A stretch of 64,000 nucleotides of DNA. Origin: Citrobacter telavivensis (GTDB taxonomy: Bacteria > Pseudomonadota > Gammaproteobacteria > Enterobacterales > Enterobacteriaceae). A model generated the notes under the pieces. That model did not search any database. It was not told where the DNA came from and saw only the letters and a program-made list of their open reading frames with translations. The stretch's first letter is position 1, and each line of letters starts with the position of its first letter. Position numbers and translations under genes: made by a program. Shown here piece by piece: positions 36,185-45,125 of the stretch. The stretch covers positions 434,001 through 498,000 of the forward strand of contig CP045205.1 of assembly GCA_009363175.1 (NCBI GenBank), given 5' to 3'.

Positions 36185-37075
36185 TTAACCGTGTTTACTC
36201 TTGGCGAAAATAACGCGTGCCAGAATGTTCAGCAGCAGTACGCACAGCGTAATGATCAGCACCCCGGCCCACGCCAGTTGCTGCCATTCAGCAAACGGGC
36301 TCATCGCAAATTTAAAGATGGTGACCGGCAGGTTGGCGATCGGCTGCATCATGTCGGTACTCCAGAACTGGTTGGAGAGCGCAGTAAACAGCAGCGGGGC
36401 GGTTTCACCCGCGATACGCGCAATCGCCAGCAGGATACCGGTCATAATCCCGGAAACAGACGCTTTCAACGTAATCGCGGAGATCATTTTCCACTTCGGC
36501 GTCCCCAGCGCATAAGCCGCTTCACGCAGGCTGTCCGGCACCAGTTTCAACATGTTCTCGGTGGTTCGAATCACGATAGGCACCTGCAGCAGCGCCAGCG
36601 CGATTACGCCCGCCCAGCCGGAGAAATGCTCCATCTGCGCCACCACGATGGTGTACACGAACAGACCAACCACAATAGACGGGGCGGAAAGCAGAATATC
36701 GTTGATGAAACGAATCACTTCCGCCAGCCACGATTTACGACCATATTCCGCCAGATAAATCCCGGCCATGATGCCCAACGGCGTACCAAACACGGTCGCC
36801 CAGAGGATCAACAAACCACTGCCCGCCAGGGCATTCGCCAGACCGCCACCCGTCGTGTTCGGCGGCGGCGTCATTTCGGTGAACAGCGCCAGCGACATTC
36901 CGTCGATACCGCGGGTAATCGTGGACATCAGTATCCAGACGAGCCAGAACAGGCCAAACGCCATCGTCGCCATTGAGAGCGTCAGCGCGATACGGTTTTT
37001 CATCCGGCGACGCGCCTGCATTTTGCGGCGGGATTCCGCCAGCGCTGCGGTGGTTTGCATTTCAAGCGTAGCCAT
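36185..37075 (-). CDS. pstA: Phosphate ABC transporter permease PstA
   Basis: This inner-membrane permease subunit pairs with PstC. It has 296 residues, with six membrane segments expected. The EAA-type loop that contacts PstB is DSLREAAYALGTPKWKMISAITL. The cytoplasmic N-terminus is basic (RRKMQARRRMKNR). Its ATG shares one base with the pstC stop (TAATG), so translation is coupled. Confidence 0.98.
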   Translation of the reverse strand: MATLEMQTTAALAESRRKMQARRRMKNRIALTLSMATMAFGLFWLVWILMSTITRGIDGMSLALFTEMTPPPNTTGGGLANALAGSGLLILWATVFGTPLGIMAGIYLAEYGRKSWLAEVIRFINDILLSAPSIVVGLFVYTIVVAQMEHFSGWAGVIALALLQVPIVIRTTENMLKLVPDSLREAAYALGTPKWKMISAITLKASVSGIMTGILLAIARIAGETAPLLFTALSNQFWSTDMMQPIANLPVTIFKFAMSPFAEWQQLAWAGVLIITLCVLLLNILARVIFAKSKHG

Positions 37076-38034
37076 TAGCGTGCCCCCTCGTTCTTCGCAA
37101 GGCGCAAAATCATAAACTTAGACGCTGCCAGCACGATGAAGGTAATCACAAACAGAATCAGCCCCAGTTCCATCAACGCCGCAACGTGCAGACCGGATTC
37201 CGCTTCCGCAAATTCATTCGCCAGCGCCGAGGTAATGCTGTTACCAGGCATATACAGCGACGCGCTGTCGAGCTGGTAGGTATTACCGATGATAAAGGTG
37301 ACCGCCATCGTTTCACCCAGAGCACGACCCAGCCCCAGCATGATGCCGCCAATCACCCCATTTTTGGTGAACGGCAGTACGATGCGCCAGATAACCTCCC
37401 AGGTGGTGCAGCCGATACCGTAGGCAGACTCTTTCATCATCACCGGCGTTTGTTCGAACACATCACGCATTACCGCCGCAATGTAGGGAATTATCATGAT
37501 GGCGAGGATCACCCCTGCCGCCAGAATACCGATACCAAACGCCGGGCCGGAGAACAGCGCGCCAACAAACGGAATGTTGGAAAGGATATTCCCGACCGGT
37601 TCCTGGAAATAAGTCGCAAACAACGGCGCAAAGATAAACAGGCCCCACATGCCGTATACGATACTCGGGATAGCCGCCAGCAGTTCAATTGCGATGCCCA
37701 GCGGGCGACGCAGCCAGCCAGGCGCAAGTTCCGTCAAAAACAGGGCAATGCCGAAGCTCACCGGAACGGCGATCAGCAGTGCGATAAAGGAGGTGACCAG
37801 CGTACCGTAGATCGGTACCAGCGCACCGTAGATGTCGTTTGGCGCGTCCCAGTCTTTCGTCCAGAGGAATGAGAAACCAAATTTCTCAATGCTGGGCCAG
37901 GAGGAGATGATCAGAGAGACAATAATGCCACCCAACATCAATAGCACAATCAGCGCAGCCAGTTTTACCAGCGCGCTGAAGATTTTGTCACCCTTTTTAC
38001 CCGGCGGGTTAAAAGCAGGCTTGGTTGCAGCCAT
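37075..38034 (-). CDS. pstC: Phosphate ABC transporter permease PstC
   Basis: This inner-membrane permease subunit has 319 residues. Six transmembrane segments are expected, and the EAA loop is KESAYGIGCTTWEVIWRIVLP followed by a G-rich segment. It overlaps pstA by one base. It is separated from pstS by a REP-containing gap of about 144 bases, which probably helps give the binding protein higher expression than the permease. Confidence 0.98.
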   Translation of the reverse strand: MAATKPAFNPPGKKGDKIFSALVKLAALIVLLMLGGIIVSLIISSWPSIEKFGFSFLWTKDWDAPNDIYGALVPIYGTLVTSFIALLIAVPVSFGIALFLTELAPGWLRRPLGIAIELLAAIPSIVYGMWGLFIFAPLFATYFQEPVGNILSNIPFVGALFSGPAFGIGILAAGVILAIMIIPYIAAVMRDVFEQTPVMMKESAYGIGCTTWEVIWRIVLPFTKNGVIGGIMLGLGRALGETMAVTFIIGNTYQLDSASLYMPGNSITSALANEFAEAESGLHVAALMELGLILFVITFIVLAASKFMILRLAKNEGAR

Positions 38035-38075
38035 AAATCACTCTTTCCATTAAACGCGTTTACGAAGTTGCCCCA

Positions 38076-38158
38076 GCCGGATGGCGCTACGCTTATCCGG
38101 CCTACAAAGCGGACCTACATTCACAACTGTAGGGCGGATAAGCGTAGCGCCATCCGCC
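38076..38158. repeat. REP/BIME element between pstC and pstS
   Basis: Two REP palindromes (GCCGGATGGCGCTACGC...TTATCCGGC and GTAGGGCGGATAAGCG...GCGCCATCCGCC) form a BIME within the operon. In other operons such elements protect the upstream message from 3' decay. Confidence 0.85.
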
Positions 38159-38178
38159 AATTCGTCAAAGATATTCTG

Positions 38179-39219
38179 TTAGTACAGCGCTTTACCGCTG
38201 CTGTCTTTCACATTGGTCTTCCATGCCGCACGGATCTGCTCAACCACGCTGTCCGGCAGGCTGGCGTAATCCAGGTCATTAGCCTGTTTGCCGCCATTTT
38301 TGTATGCCCAGTCGAAGAATTTCAGCACTTCAGCACCCTGCTCAGGTTTCTTCTGCTCTTTGTGAACCAGGATGAAAGTGGTGGAAGTAATTGGCCACGC
38401 ACCGTCACCTTTCTGGTTCGTCAGATCCTGCGCGAAGGATTTGCTCCAGTCAGCACCTTTCGCGGCGTTGGCGAAGTTCTCTTCGGTCGGGCTAACCGGT
38501 TTGCCATCAGCTGAAATCAGCTTGGTATACGCCAGGTTGTTCTGCTTAGCGTAAGCGTATTCAACGTAACCGATGGAGCCTGGCAGACGCTGTACGAACG
38601 CGGCGATACCGTCGTTACCTTTACCGCCGAGGCCTGTCGGCCAGTTAACGGTAGAGCCTGCGCCCACTTTGGTCTTCCACTCTTCGTTGACTTTTGCCAG
38701 ATAGCTGGTGAAGACGAAGGAGGTACCGGAACCATCAGCACGACGCACGACGGCGATGTTCTGAGAAGGCAATTTCACGCCCGGGTTCAGTTTGGTGATG
38801 GCTTCATCATCCCACTTCTTAATTTTACCCAGGTAGATGTCACCCAGCGTTTTACCATCCAGCACCAGTTCGCCAGACTTCAGACCCGGGATGTTCACCG
38901 CCAGTACCACGCCGCCAATAACGGTCGGGAACTGGAACAGGCCTTCCTGATTCAGTTTTTCGTCAGACAGCGGCGCATCAGAGGCACCGAAATCAACGGT
39001 ATTCGCTGTAATTTGTTTAACACCACCGGAGGAGCCGATACCCTGGTAGTTGACTTTACTACCGGTCTCTTTCTGATAAGTATCAGCCCATTTGGCATAC
39101 ACCGGCGCAGGAAAAGTTGCACCTGCACCTGTCAGACTTGCTGCTGCTAACGCAGAGAAAGCGCTCATAGATAAGGTCGCGGCGACAACAGTTGCGACAG
39201 TGGTACGCATAACTTTCAT
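38179..39219 (-). CDS. pstS: Periplasmic phosphate-binding protein
   Basis: This binding protein captures phosphate for PstCAB. It has 346 residues. A signal peptide covers about 1-25 (MKVMRTTVATVVAATLSMSAFSALA, cleaved before ASLTG). The phosphate-contacting segments GAGATFPAP, GIGSSGGVKQ, DFGASDAPL and RRADGSGTSFVFT are present. I chose ATG 39219, seven bases after AGGAG; the 21 residues upstream in frame are not homologous. Two Pho boxes stand about 70 bases upstream. Confidence 0.98.
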   Translation of the reverse strand: MKVMRTTVATVVAATLSMSAFSALAAASLTGAGATFPAPVYAKWADTYQKETGSKVNYQGIGSSGGVKQITANTVDFGASDAPLSDEKLNQEGLFQFPTVIGGVVLAVNIPGLKSGELVLDGKTLGDIYLGKIKKWDDEAITKLNPGVKLPSQNIAVVRRADGSGTSFVFTSYLAKVNEEWKTKVGAGSTVNWPTGLGGKGNDGIAAFVQRLPGSIGYVEYAYAKQNNLAYTKLISADGKPVSPTEENFANAAKGADWSKSFAQDLTNQKGDGAWPITSTTFILVHKEQKKPEQGAEVLKFFDWAYKNGGKQANDLDYASLPDSVVEQIRAAWKTNVKDSSGKALY

Positions 39220-39286
39220 AATGTCTCCTGCAAGATTTTCGTAAATCATTGTTAAGTGGCTACGATGAGCAAAATAGGACAAACAG

Positions 39287-39326
39287 GTGACAGTTAAATG
39301 TACGAAATATGACAGTTTTATGACAA
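39287..39326 (-). promoter_or_regulatory. Two tandem Pho boxes of the pst operon
   Basis: On the minus strand TTGTCATAAAACTGTCAT (39326-39309) and CGTACATTTAACTGTCAC (39304-39287) are PhoB boxes, offset by 22 bases as in E. coli pstS. A -10-like TATTTT follows near 39270. The remaining gap to glmS (318 bases in all) is AT-rich and has no gene. Confidence 0.9.
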
Positions 39327-39502
39327 TGAAAATTTAAGTTAAATATAAATCATTTTTTTACTATTTATCATAAAGTTAACTAACACTATGACAATAGCTT
39401 TTCAGGAAAATTTTATTTCTGTGACACTGAAAAAAGTAGCTGAAGATGACGATTTGTCACATTAAAACGGCAGGAGAATTGATTAAAAACAGAGCGGAAG
39501 TG

Positions 39503-39530
39503 AAAAAAATGCCCCGCTTTCGCAGGGCAT
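39503..39530 (-). terminator. glmS terminator and empty attTn7 site
   Basis: On the minus strand ATGCCC and GGGCAT flank a GCGAAAGC loop region and run into seven T, 8 bases past the glmS stop. The Tn7 insertion point, about 25 bases after glmS in other enterobacteria, would fall near 39513. No Tn7 end is present. Confidence 0.85.
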
Positions 39531-39537
39531 GAACGTT

Positions 39538-41367
39538 TTACTCGACGGTAACCGATTTAGCCAGGTTACGCGGCTGATCTACGTCGGTGCCTTTAATCAG
39601 CGCCACGTGATAGGCCAGCAGTTGTAGCGGCACGGTGTAGAAGATCGGTGCAATCACCTCTTCTACATGCGGCATCTCAATGATATGCATATTGTCGCTG
39701 CTGGCAAAACCGGCGTCCTGATCGGCGAAGACATACAGCTGGCCACCACGGGCGCGCACTTCTTCGATGTTGGACTTCAGTTTTTCCAGCAGTTCGTTGT
39801 TCGGGGCAACAACGATAACCGGCATATCGGCATCAATCAGCGCCAGTGGGCCGTGTTTCAGCTCACCTGCCGCATAGGCTTCTGCGTGAATGTAGGAGAT
39901 CTCTTTCAGCTTCAACGCGCCTTCCAGCGCGATCGGATACTGATCGCCACGGCCCAGGAACAGAGCGTGATGTTTGTCAGAGAAATCTTCAGCCAACGCT
40001 TCAATGCGCTTGTCCTGAGAAAGCATTTGCTCGATACGGCTCGGCAGCGCCTGCAGACCATGAACGATGTCATGCTCAATGGACGCATCCAGACCTTTCA
40101 GGCGCGCCAGTTTCGCCACCAGCATCAGCAGAACGGTTAACTGAGTGGTAAACGCTTTCGTTGACGCCACGCCGATTTCCGTGCCGGCGTTGGTCATCAT
40201 CGCCAGATCCGATTCACGCACCAGAGAAGATCCCGGAACGTTACAGATGGCGAGCGAGCCCAGATAGCCCAGCTCTTTCGACAAACGCAGGCCAGCCAGC
40301 GTATCTGCCGTTTCGCCAGACTGAGACAGGGTGATCATCAGGCTGTTACGGCGTACTGCTGATTTGCGGTAACGGAATTCTGAGGCGATTTCAACGTCGC
40401 ACGGAATACCGGCCAGCGATTCAAACCAGTAGCGAGAAACCATCCCGGAGTTATAGGACGTCCCACACGCGATGATCTGGATATGCTCAACCTGAGACAA
40501 CAGCTCGTTGGCCTTCGATCCAAGTTCGCTTAAATCTACTTCGCCGTGGCTAATGCGCCCGGTCAGAGTGTTTTTAATCGCGTTCGGCTGTTCGTAGATC
40601 TCTTTCTGCATGTAGTGGCGATAGATACCTTTATCACCCGCGTCATATTGCAGATTAGATTCAATGTCCTGACGTTTCACGTCCGCGCCAGTTTTATCAA
40701 AAATCGCGACAGAACGACGGGTCACTTCCGCAATATCGCCTTCTTCAAGGAAGATAAAGCGACGGGTTACCGGCAGCAGCGCCAACTGATCGGAGGCGAT
40801 AAAGTTCTCGCCCATACCCAGACCGATAACCAGCGGACTACCCGAACGCGCAGCCAGCAACGTATCCGGATGACGGGTATCCATGATAACCGTACCGTAC
40901 GCACCGCGCAGTTGCGGGATGGTGCGCAGCACGGCATCACGCAGTGTACCGCCCTGTTCCAGTTCCCAGTGCACTAAGTGAGCAATCACTTCGGTGTCTG
41001 TTTCTGAAACGAAGGTATAGCCGCGCGCTTTCAGTTCTTCACGCAGCGGTTCATGGTTTTCGATGATGCCGTTATGCACCACCACAATGTGTTCAGAAAC
41101 ATGCGGATGCGCGTTTGCTTCCGAAGGTTCGCCATGCGTAGCCCAACGGGTGTGAGCAATACCGGTGCCACCGTGCAGCGGATGTTCTTCCGCAGCCTGA
41201 GACAGCATCTGTACTTTACCCAGACGACGCAGACGGGTCATATGCCCTTCTGCGTCCACCACGGCCAGACCAGCAGAGTCGTAACCGCGGTATTCCAGAC
41301 GACGTAAACCTTCAAGAAGGATTTCAGCTACATCACGTTGCGCGATAGCGCCAACAATTCCACACAT
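39538..41367 (-). CDS. glmS: Glutamine:fructose-6-phosphate amidotransferase (isomerising)
   Basis: This enzyme makes glucosamine 6-phosphate, the first step to UDP-GlcNAc for peptidoglycan and LPS. It has 609 residues. The N-terminal nucleophile is Cys2 (MCGIVGAIAQ), exposed by Met removal. The glutaminase domain (about 1-240) includes RWATHGEPS. Two SIS isomerase domains contain CGTSYNSGM, SQSGETADT and GRGDQYPIALEGALKLKEISYIHAEAYAAGELKHGPLALI. The conserved C-terminus QPRNLAKSVTVE is the TnsD recognition region for Tn7. It is downstream of glmU. Confidence 0.99.
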   Translation of the reverse strand: MCGIVGAIAQRDVAEILLEGLRRLEYRGYDSAGLAVVDAEGHMTRLRRLGKVQMLSQAAEEHPLHGGTGIAHTRWATHGEPSEANAHPHVSEHIVVVHNGIIENHEPLREELKARGYTFVSETDTEVIAHLVHWELEQGGTLRDAVLRTIPQLRGAYGTVIMDTRHPDTLLAARSGSPLVIGLGMGENFIASDQLALLPVTRRFIFLEEGDIAEVTRRSVAIFDKTGADVKRQDIESNLQYDAGDKGIYRHYMQKEIYEQPNAIKNTLTGRISHGEVDLSELGSKANELLSQVEHIQIIACGTSYNSGMVSRYWFESLAGIPCDVEIASEFRYRKSAVRRNSLMITLSQSGETADTLAGLRLSKELGYLGSLAICNVPGSSLVRESDLAMMTNAGTEIGVASTKAFTTQLTVLLMLVAKLARLKGLDASIEHDIVHGLQALPSRIEQMLSQDKRIEALAEDFSDKHHALFLGRGDQYPIALEGALKLKEISYIHAEAYAAGELKHGPLALIDADMPVIVVAPNNELLEKLKSNIEEVRARGGQLYVFADQDAGFASSDNMHIIEMPHVEEVIAPIFYTVPLQLLAYHVALIKGTDVDQPRNLAKSVTVE

Positions 41368-41595
41368 ATTTTTTTATTCCGAATCAAGGCATTATGCCTG
41401 TCGTTGTCTTTCGACCTGTATGCCCGTTTTTCGGGCGCCCCGAGCCTTGTAGAGAGTGGGGTTATTTTTATAGGTACTGCTTTTGGGCGGGAGGTATATG
41501 TTTACTTCCTCTCCCGGGTTTGCCTGATGACGGCTACGCCTTATCAGGCCTACTCAATCGTAGGGCGGGTAAGCGTAGCGCCACCCGCCTTATTG
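41368..41595 (-). promoter_or_regulatory. glmU-glmS intercistronic region with REP element
   Basis: A BIME occupies 41523-41589 (GCCTGATGACGGCTACGCC...TTATCAGGC, then GGGCGGGTAAGCG...GCCACCCGCC). Near glmS the leader reads CCTTGATTCGGAATAAAAA before the ATG, the region where sRNA GlmZ is known to pair and open the ribosome site in E. coli. GlmZ action here is inferred from context. Confidence 0.6.
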
Positions 41596-42966
41596 TTACT
41601 TTTTCTTCACCGGACGCTTCCAGCCCTGCTTATGCACCTGTGGCACACGGCTGATGACCAGTTCATTATCAGCGACGTCACGGGTGACGGTGGTCCCCGC
41701 TGCAATGGTCACCCCATTACCCACGGTCACCGGTGCCACCAGCTGGGTATCGGATCCGACAAACACATCATCGCCAATGATGGTTTTAAACTTGTTCGCG
41801 CCATCGTAGTTGCAGGTGATCGTACCTGCGCCAATATTCACGTTATCGCCAATTTCCGCATCGCCCAGATAGGTCAGGTGACCGGCTTTCGAGCCTTTAC
41901 CGAGACGCGCTTTCTTCATCTCAACGAAGTTGCCCACGTGAGCACCTTCCATCAGCTGTGCACCAGGACGCAAACGAGCGAACGGCCCAATAGTGCATGC
42001 CGCGTCCAGATGGGCATCTTCCACCACGCTGTACGGACTGATTTCACAGTCATCGCCAATGACGCTGTTTTTAATGACGCAACCCGTCCCAATCTTCACG
42101 CGATGACCAAGCGTGACGTGACCTTCGATGATAACGTTAGTATCAATTTCGACATCTCGCCCGTGAGCGAGCGTACCGCGCAGGTCAAAACGCGCCGGAT
42201 CGCGCAGCATCACGCCCGCCAGCAGCAGTTTTTCCGCTTGCTCGGACTGATAAACGCGTTCCAGACGGGAAAGTTGCAGACGGTTGTTTACACCTTCAAC
42301 TTCACTCAGACGATCGGGATGAACTGCCGCGATTTCACGACCTTCCTGATAAGCCAGCGCAATGATATCGGTGATGTAGTATTCACCCTGTGCATTGTTA
42401 TTGGTCAGTTTAGACAGCCAGCGCTTCATGTCAGCGCCGTTTGCAATCAGTATCCCGGTATTGATTTCCTGGATCTGACGCTGTTCATCGCTGGCATCTT
42501 TATGCTCAACGATACCGGTCACTTTGCCATTTTCACGCGTGATACGACCATAGCCGCTCGGATCGTCCAGCTTAACCGTGAGCAGACCAATCCCCCCCTG
42601 GGGTTTAGCATCGCGCAGGCGCTGTAAGGTTTCAATCGAGATCAGCGGGACGTCGCCGTAGAGCATTAAAATGTCTTCATCATCGCCAAAGAAAGGCGCT
42701 GCCTGCTGCATAGCGTGGCCTGTGCCCAACTGCTCCGCCTGCAACACCCAGTTCAGGTTGTCTTCTTTCAGGCTTTTTTTAAGCAGTTCGCCACCGTGGC
42801 CGTAAACGAGGTGCACCTGTGATGAACCTAATTCATTAGCAACATCAATGACATGCTGAACCATCGATTTCCCGGCAAGGGTATGCAGTACTTTTGGAAG
42901 ATCGGAATACATACGTGTGCCTTTGCCTGCGGCAAGGATCACTACGCTCATCGCTTTATTCAACAT
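41596..42966 (-). CDS. glmU: Bifunctional GlmU: glucosamine-1-P acetyltransferase / GlcNAc-1-P uridyltransferase
   Basis: GlmU makes UDP-GlcNAc. It has 456 residues. The N-terminal uridyltransferase (about 1-227) has the nucleotide motif LAAGKGTRM and the QLGTGHA and YGDVPL segments. The C-terminal left-handed beta-helix acetyltransferase (about 250-450) shows hexapeptide repeats and the H363-region GHLTYLGDAEIG (approximate) plus NIGAGTITCNYDG. It is the first gene of glmUS, with NagC-like sites in its leader. Confidence 0.99.
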   Translation of the reverse strand: MLNKAMSVVILAAGKGTRMYSDLPKVLHTLAGKSMVQHVIDVANELGSSQVHLVYGHGGELLKKSLKEDNLNWVLQAEQLGTGHAMQQAAPFFGDDEDILMLYGDVPLISIETLQRLRDAKPQGGIGLLTVKLDDPSGYGRITRENGKVTGIVEHKDASDEQRQIQEINTGILIANGADMKRWLSKLTNNNAQGEYYITDIIALAYQEGREIAAVHPDRLSEVEGVNNRLQLSRLERVYQSEQAEKLLLAGVMLRDPARFDLRGTLAHGRDVEIDTNVIIEGHVTLGHRVKIGTGCVIKNSVIGDDCEISPYSVVEDAHLDAACTIGPFARLRPGAQLMEGAHVGNFVEMKKARLGKGSKAGHLTYLGDAEIGDNVNIGAGTITCNYDGANKFKTIIGDDVFVGSDTQLVAPVTVGNGVTIAAGTTVTRDVADNELVISRVPQVHKQGWKRPVKKK

Positions 42967-43004
42967 ACGCGTCCTGACTGTAATTTGAGAACGAATTTAT
43001 ACCG

Positions 43005-43041
43005 TTTCACGTTGAAATACTACATTTTTTTCATCGTGAAA
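43005..43041. promoter_or_regulatory. Two NagC-like operators upstream of glmU
   Basis: TTTCACGTTGAAA (43005-43017) and TTTCATCGTGAAA (43029-43041) share the TTTCA-N3-TGAAA dyad with A/T-rich flanks, resembling the NagC sites that activate glmUS in E. coli. Their 24-base spacing is closer than the two sites known in K-12. The rest of the gap to atpC (42967-43276) has only a terminator. Confidence 0.5.
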
Positions 43042-43226
43042 TGGGCAGAGGATAAAACGCACAATCGCGAGTTTTCCCCAACGGAGATAGAGACATTTTC
43101 GTCCATTGCTGCGGCTTTTGTCTTCTGAAAAGTCACCTGATACCGTGATTAACACGCCAGGCCAATGTTTTTGCTCTTTTTTTGATCCATAAAGAAAGAT
43201 GACGCAACAGTACAAAAATAGCAGGC

Positions 43227-43260
43227 AAAAAAAAACCAGCCTGAAATCAGACTGGTTTTT
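43227..43260 (-). terminator. Terminator of the atp operon
   Basis: On the minus strand AACCAG-T-CTGA and TCAG-G-CTGGTT pair and continue into nine T, 17 bases past atpC. Confidence 0.9.
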
Positions 43261-43276
43261 GTTTTTCAACCCGGTG

Positions 43277-43696
43277 TTACATCGCTTTTTTGGTCAACTC
43301 GATAACGCGCAGTTTCGCGATCGCTTTGGCCAGTTCCGCTGATGCCTGAGCGTAATCCACGTCACCATGAGAGCTCTTAATATGCTCTTCAGCCTTACGT
43401 TTCGCTTCCAGGGCTCTCGCTTCATCGAGATCCTGCCCGCGAATCGCGGTATCAGCCAGTACGGTCACGCTGCCAGGTTGCACTTCGAGAATGCCGCCAG
43501 ACAGGTAGATAAACTCTTCATGACCGAACTGTTTAACGATGCGGATCATACCAGGCTTAATGGCGGTGAGCAGTGGGGCATGCCCAGGGAAAATCCCCAG
43601 TTCACCTTCACTACCCGTTACCTGGATTTTCTCGACCAGACCAGAGAACATTTGTTGCTCTGCGCTGACGACGTCCAGGTGGTAAGTCATTGCCAT
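43277..43696 (-). CDS. atpC: ATP synthase F1 subunit epsilon
   Basis: This central-stalk subunit regulates F1 ATPase activity. It has 139 residues. The N-terminal beta sandwich (about 1-85) includes GELGIFPGHAPLLTAIKPG, and the C-terminal two-helix inhibitory domain has ARALEAKRKAEEH and LAKAIAKLRVIEL. It is the last gene of atpIBEFHAGDC, 20 bases after atpD. Confidence 0.98.
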   Translation of the reverse strand: MAMTYHLDVVSAEQQMFSGLVEKIQVTGSEGELGIFPGHAPLLTAIKPGMIRIVKQFGHEEFIYLSGGILEVQPGSVTVLADTAIRGQDLDEARALEAKRKAEEHIKSSHGDVDYAQASAELAKAIAKLRVIELTKKAM

Positions 43697-43716
43697 ATCA
43701 CCCTCCGATTAAGGCG

Positions 43717-45099
43717 TTAAAGTTTTTTGGCTTTTTCTACGGCTTCGTCGATAGAACCAACCATGTAGAACGCCTGCTCTGGCAGGTGGTCATACTCGCC
43801 TTCCATGATGCCTTTAAAGCCACGGATGGTGTCTTTCAGGGAAACGTATTTACCCGGAGAACCGGTGAATACTTCCGCAACGAAGAACGGCTGGGACAGG
43901 AAGCGCTGGATCTTACGCGCACGTGCTACCACCAGTTTGTCTTCTTCAGACAGTTCATCCATACCCAGGATGGCGATGATGTCTTTCAGTTCCTGATAAC
44001 GTTGCAGCAGGGACTGTACGCCACGCGCGGTGTCGTAGTGTTCCTGACCAACCACCAGTGGATCCAGCTGACGGCTGGTGGAATCCAGCGGGTCAACGGC
44101 CGGGTAGATACCCAGAGACGCGATCTGACGGCTCAGTACCACGGTTGCATCTAAGTGAGCAAAGGTGGTGGCTGGTGACGGGTCAGTCAAGTCATCCGCA
44201 GGTACATATACCGCCTGAACGGAGGTAATAGAACCGGTTTTGGTAGAGGTGATACGTTCCTGCAGAACACCCATCTCTTCCGCCAGGGTCGGCTGGTAAC
44301 CTACCGCTGATGGCATACGGCCCAGCAGTGCGGAAACTTCCGTACCGGCCAGGGTGTAACGATAGATGTTATCGACAAACAGCAGTACGTCACGACCTTC
44401 GTCACGGAATTTCTCTGCCATGGTCAGACCGGTCAGCGCAACGCGCAGACGGTTTCCCGGCGGCTCGTTCATCTGGCCATATACCAGGGATACTTTATCC
44501 AGAACGTTGGAGTCGGTCATTTCGTGGTAGAAGTCGTTACCCTCACGAGTACGTTCACCTACGCCCGCAAACACAGAGTAACCGGAGTGCTCGATCGCGA
44601 TGTTACGGATGAGCTCCATCATGTTTACGGTTTTACCTACACCCGCACCACCGAACAGACCGACTTTACCGCCCTTCGCAAACGGACACATCAAGTCGAT
44701 AACTTTGATACCGGTTTCCAGCAGTTCCTGAGAGCTGGACAGCTCTTCATAGGACGGCGCTGCGCGGTGGATAGCCCAACGCTCTTCTTCACCGATATCG
44801 CCTTTCATGTCGATCGGGTGACCCAGGACGTTCATGATACGACCCAGGGTTGCTTTACCTACCGGGACTTCGATCGGGTGCTCGAGGTCTTTCACTTCCA
44901 GACCACGACGCAGACCGTCGGAAGAACCCATTGCGATGGTACGTACGATACCGCCGCCGAGCTGCTGCTGAACTTCCAGCACCAGACTCTCTTTACCATT
45001 CATAACCTCAAGAGCATCGTACACGCGCGGTACGGCATCCTGAGGGAATTCGACGTCAACCACGGCGCCGATTACCTGGACAATTTTTCCAGTAGCCAT
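43717..45099 (-). CDS. atpD: ATP synthase F1 subunit beta
   Basis: This is the catalytic subunit of F1. It has 460 residues, equal to E. coli. The Walker A P-loop is GGAGVGKTV at about 149-157, GERTREGNDFYHE contains the catalytic glutamate and arginine region, and Walker B is VLLFVDNIYR. The DELSEED-type lever motif is present as MDELSEEDK. It lies between atpG and atpC in the same operon. Confidence 0.99.
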   Translation of the reverse strand: MATGKIVQVIGAVVDVEFPQDAVPRVYDALEVMNGKESLVLEVQQQLGGGIVRTIAMGSSDGLRRGLEVKDLEHPIEVPVGKATLGRIMNVLGHPIDMKGDIGEEERWAIHRAAPSYEELSSSQELLETGIKVIDLMCPFAKGGKVGLFGGAGVGKTVNMMELIRNIAIEHSGYSVFAGVGERTREGNDFYHEMTDSNVLDKVSLVYGQMNEPPGNRLRVALTGLTMAEKFRDEGRDVLLFVDNIYRYTLAGTEVSALLGRMPSAVGYQPTLAEEMGVLQERITSTKTGSITSVQAVYVPADDLTDPSPATTFAHLDATVVLSRQIASLGIYPAVDPLDSTSRQLDPLVVGQEHYDTARGVQSLLQRYQELKDIIAILGMDELSEEDKLVVARARKIQRFLSQPFFVAEVFTGSPGKYVSLKDTIRGFKGIMEGEYDHLPEQAFYMVGSIDEAVEKAKKL

Positions 45100-45125
45100 C
45101 TTGAATCCTCTACGAATTAACCTGG

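Noticed and set aside
41338..42627. 429-residue frame antisense to glmU
   Set aside because: It mirrors glmU and the glmS leader and has no plausible start signal.
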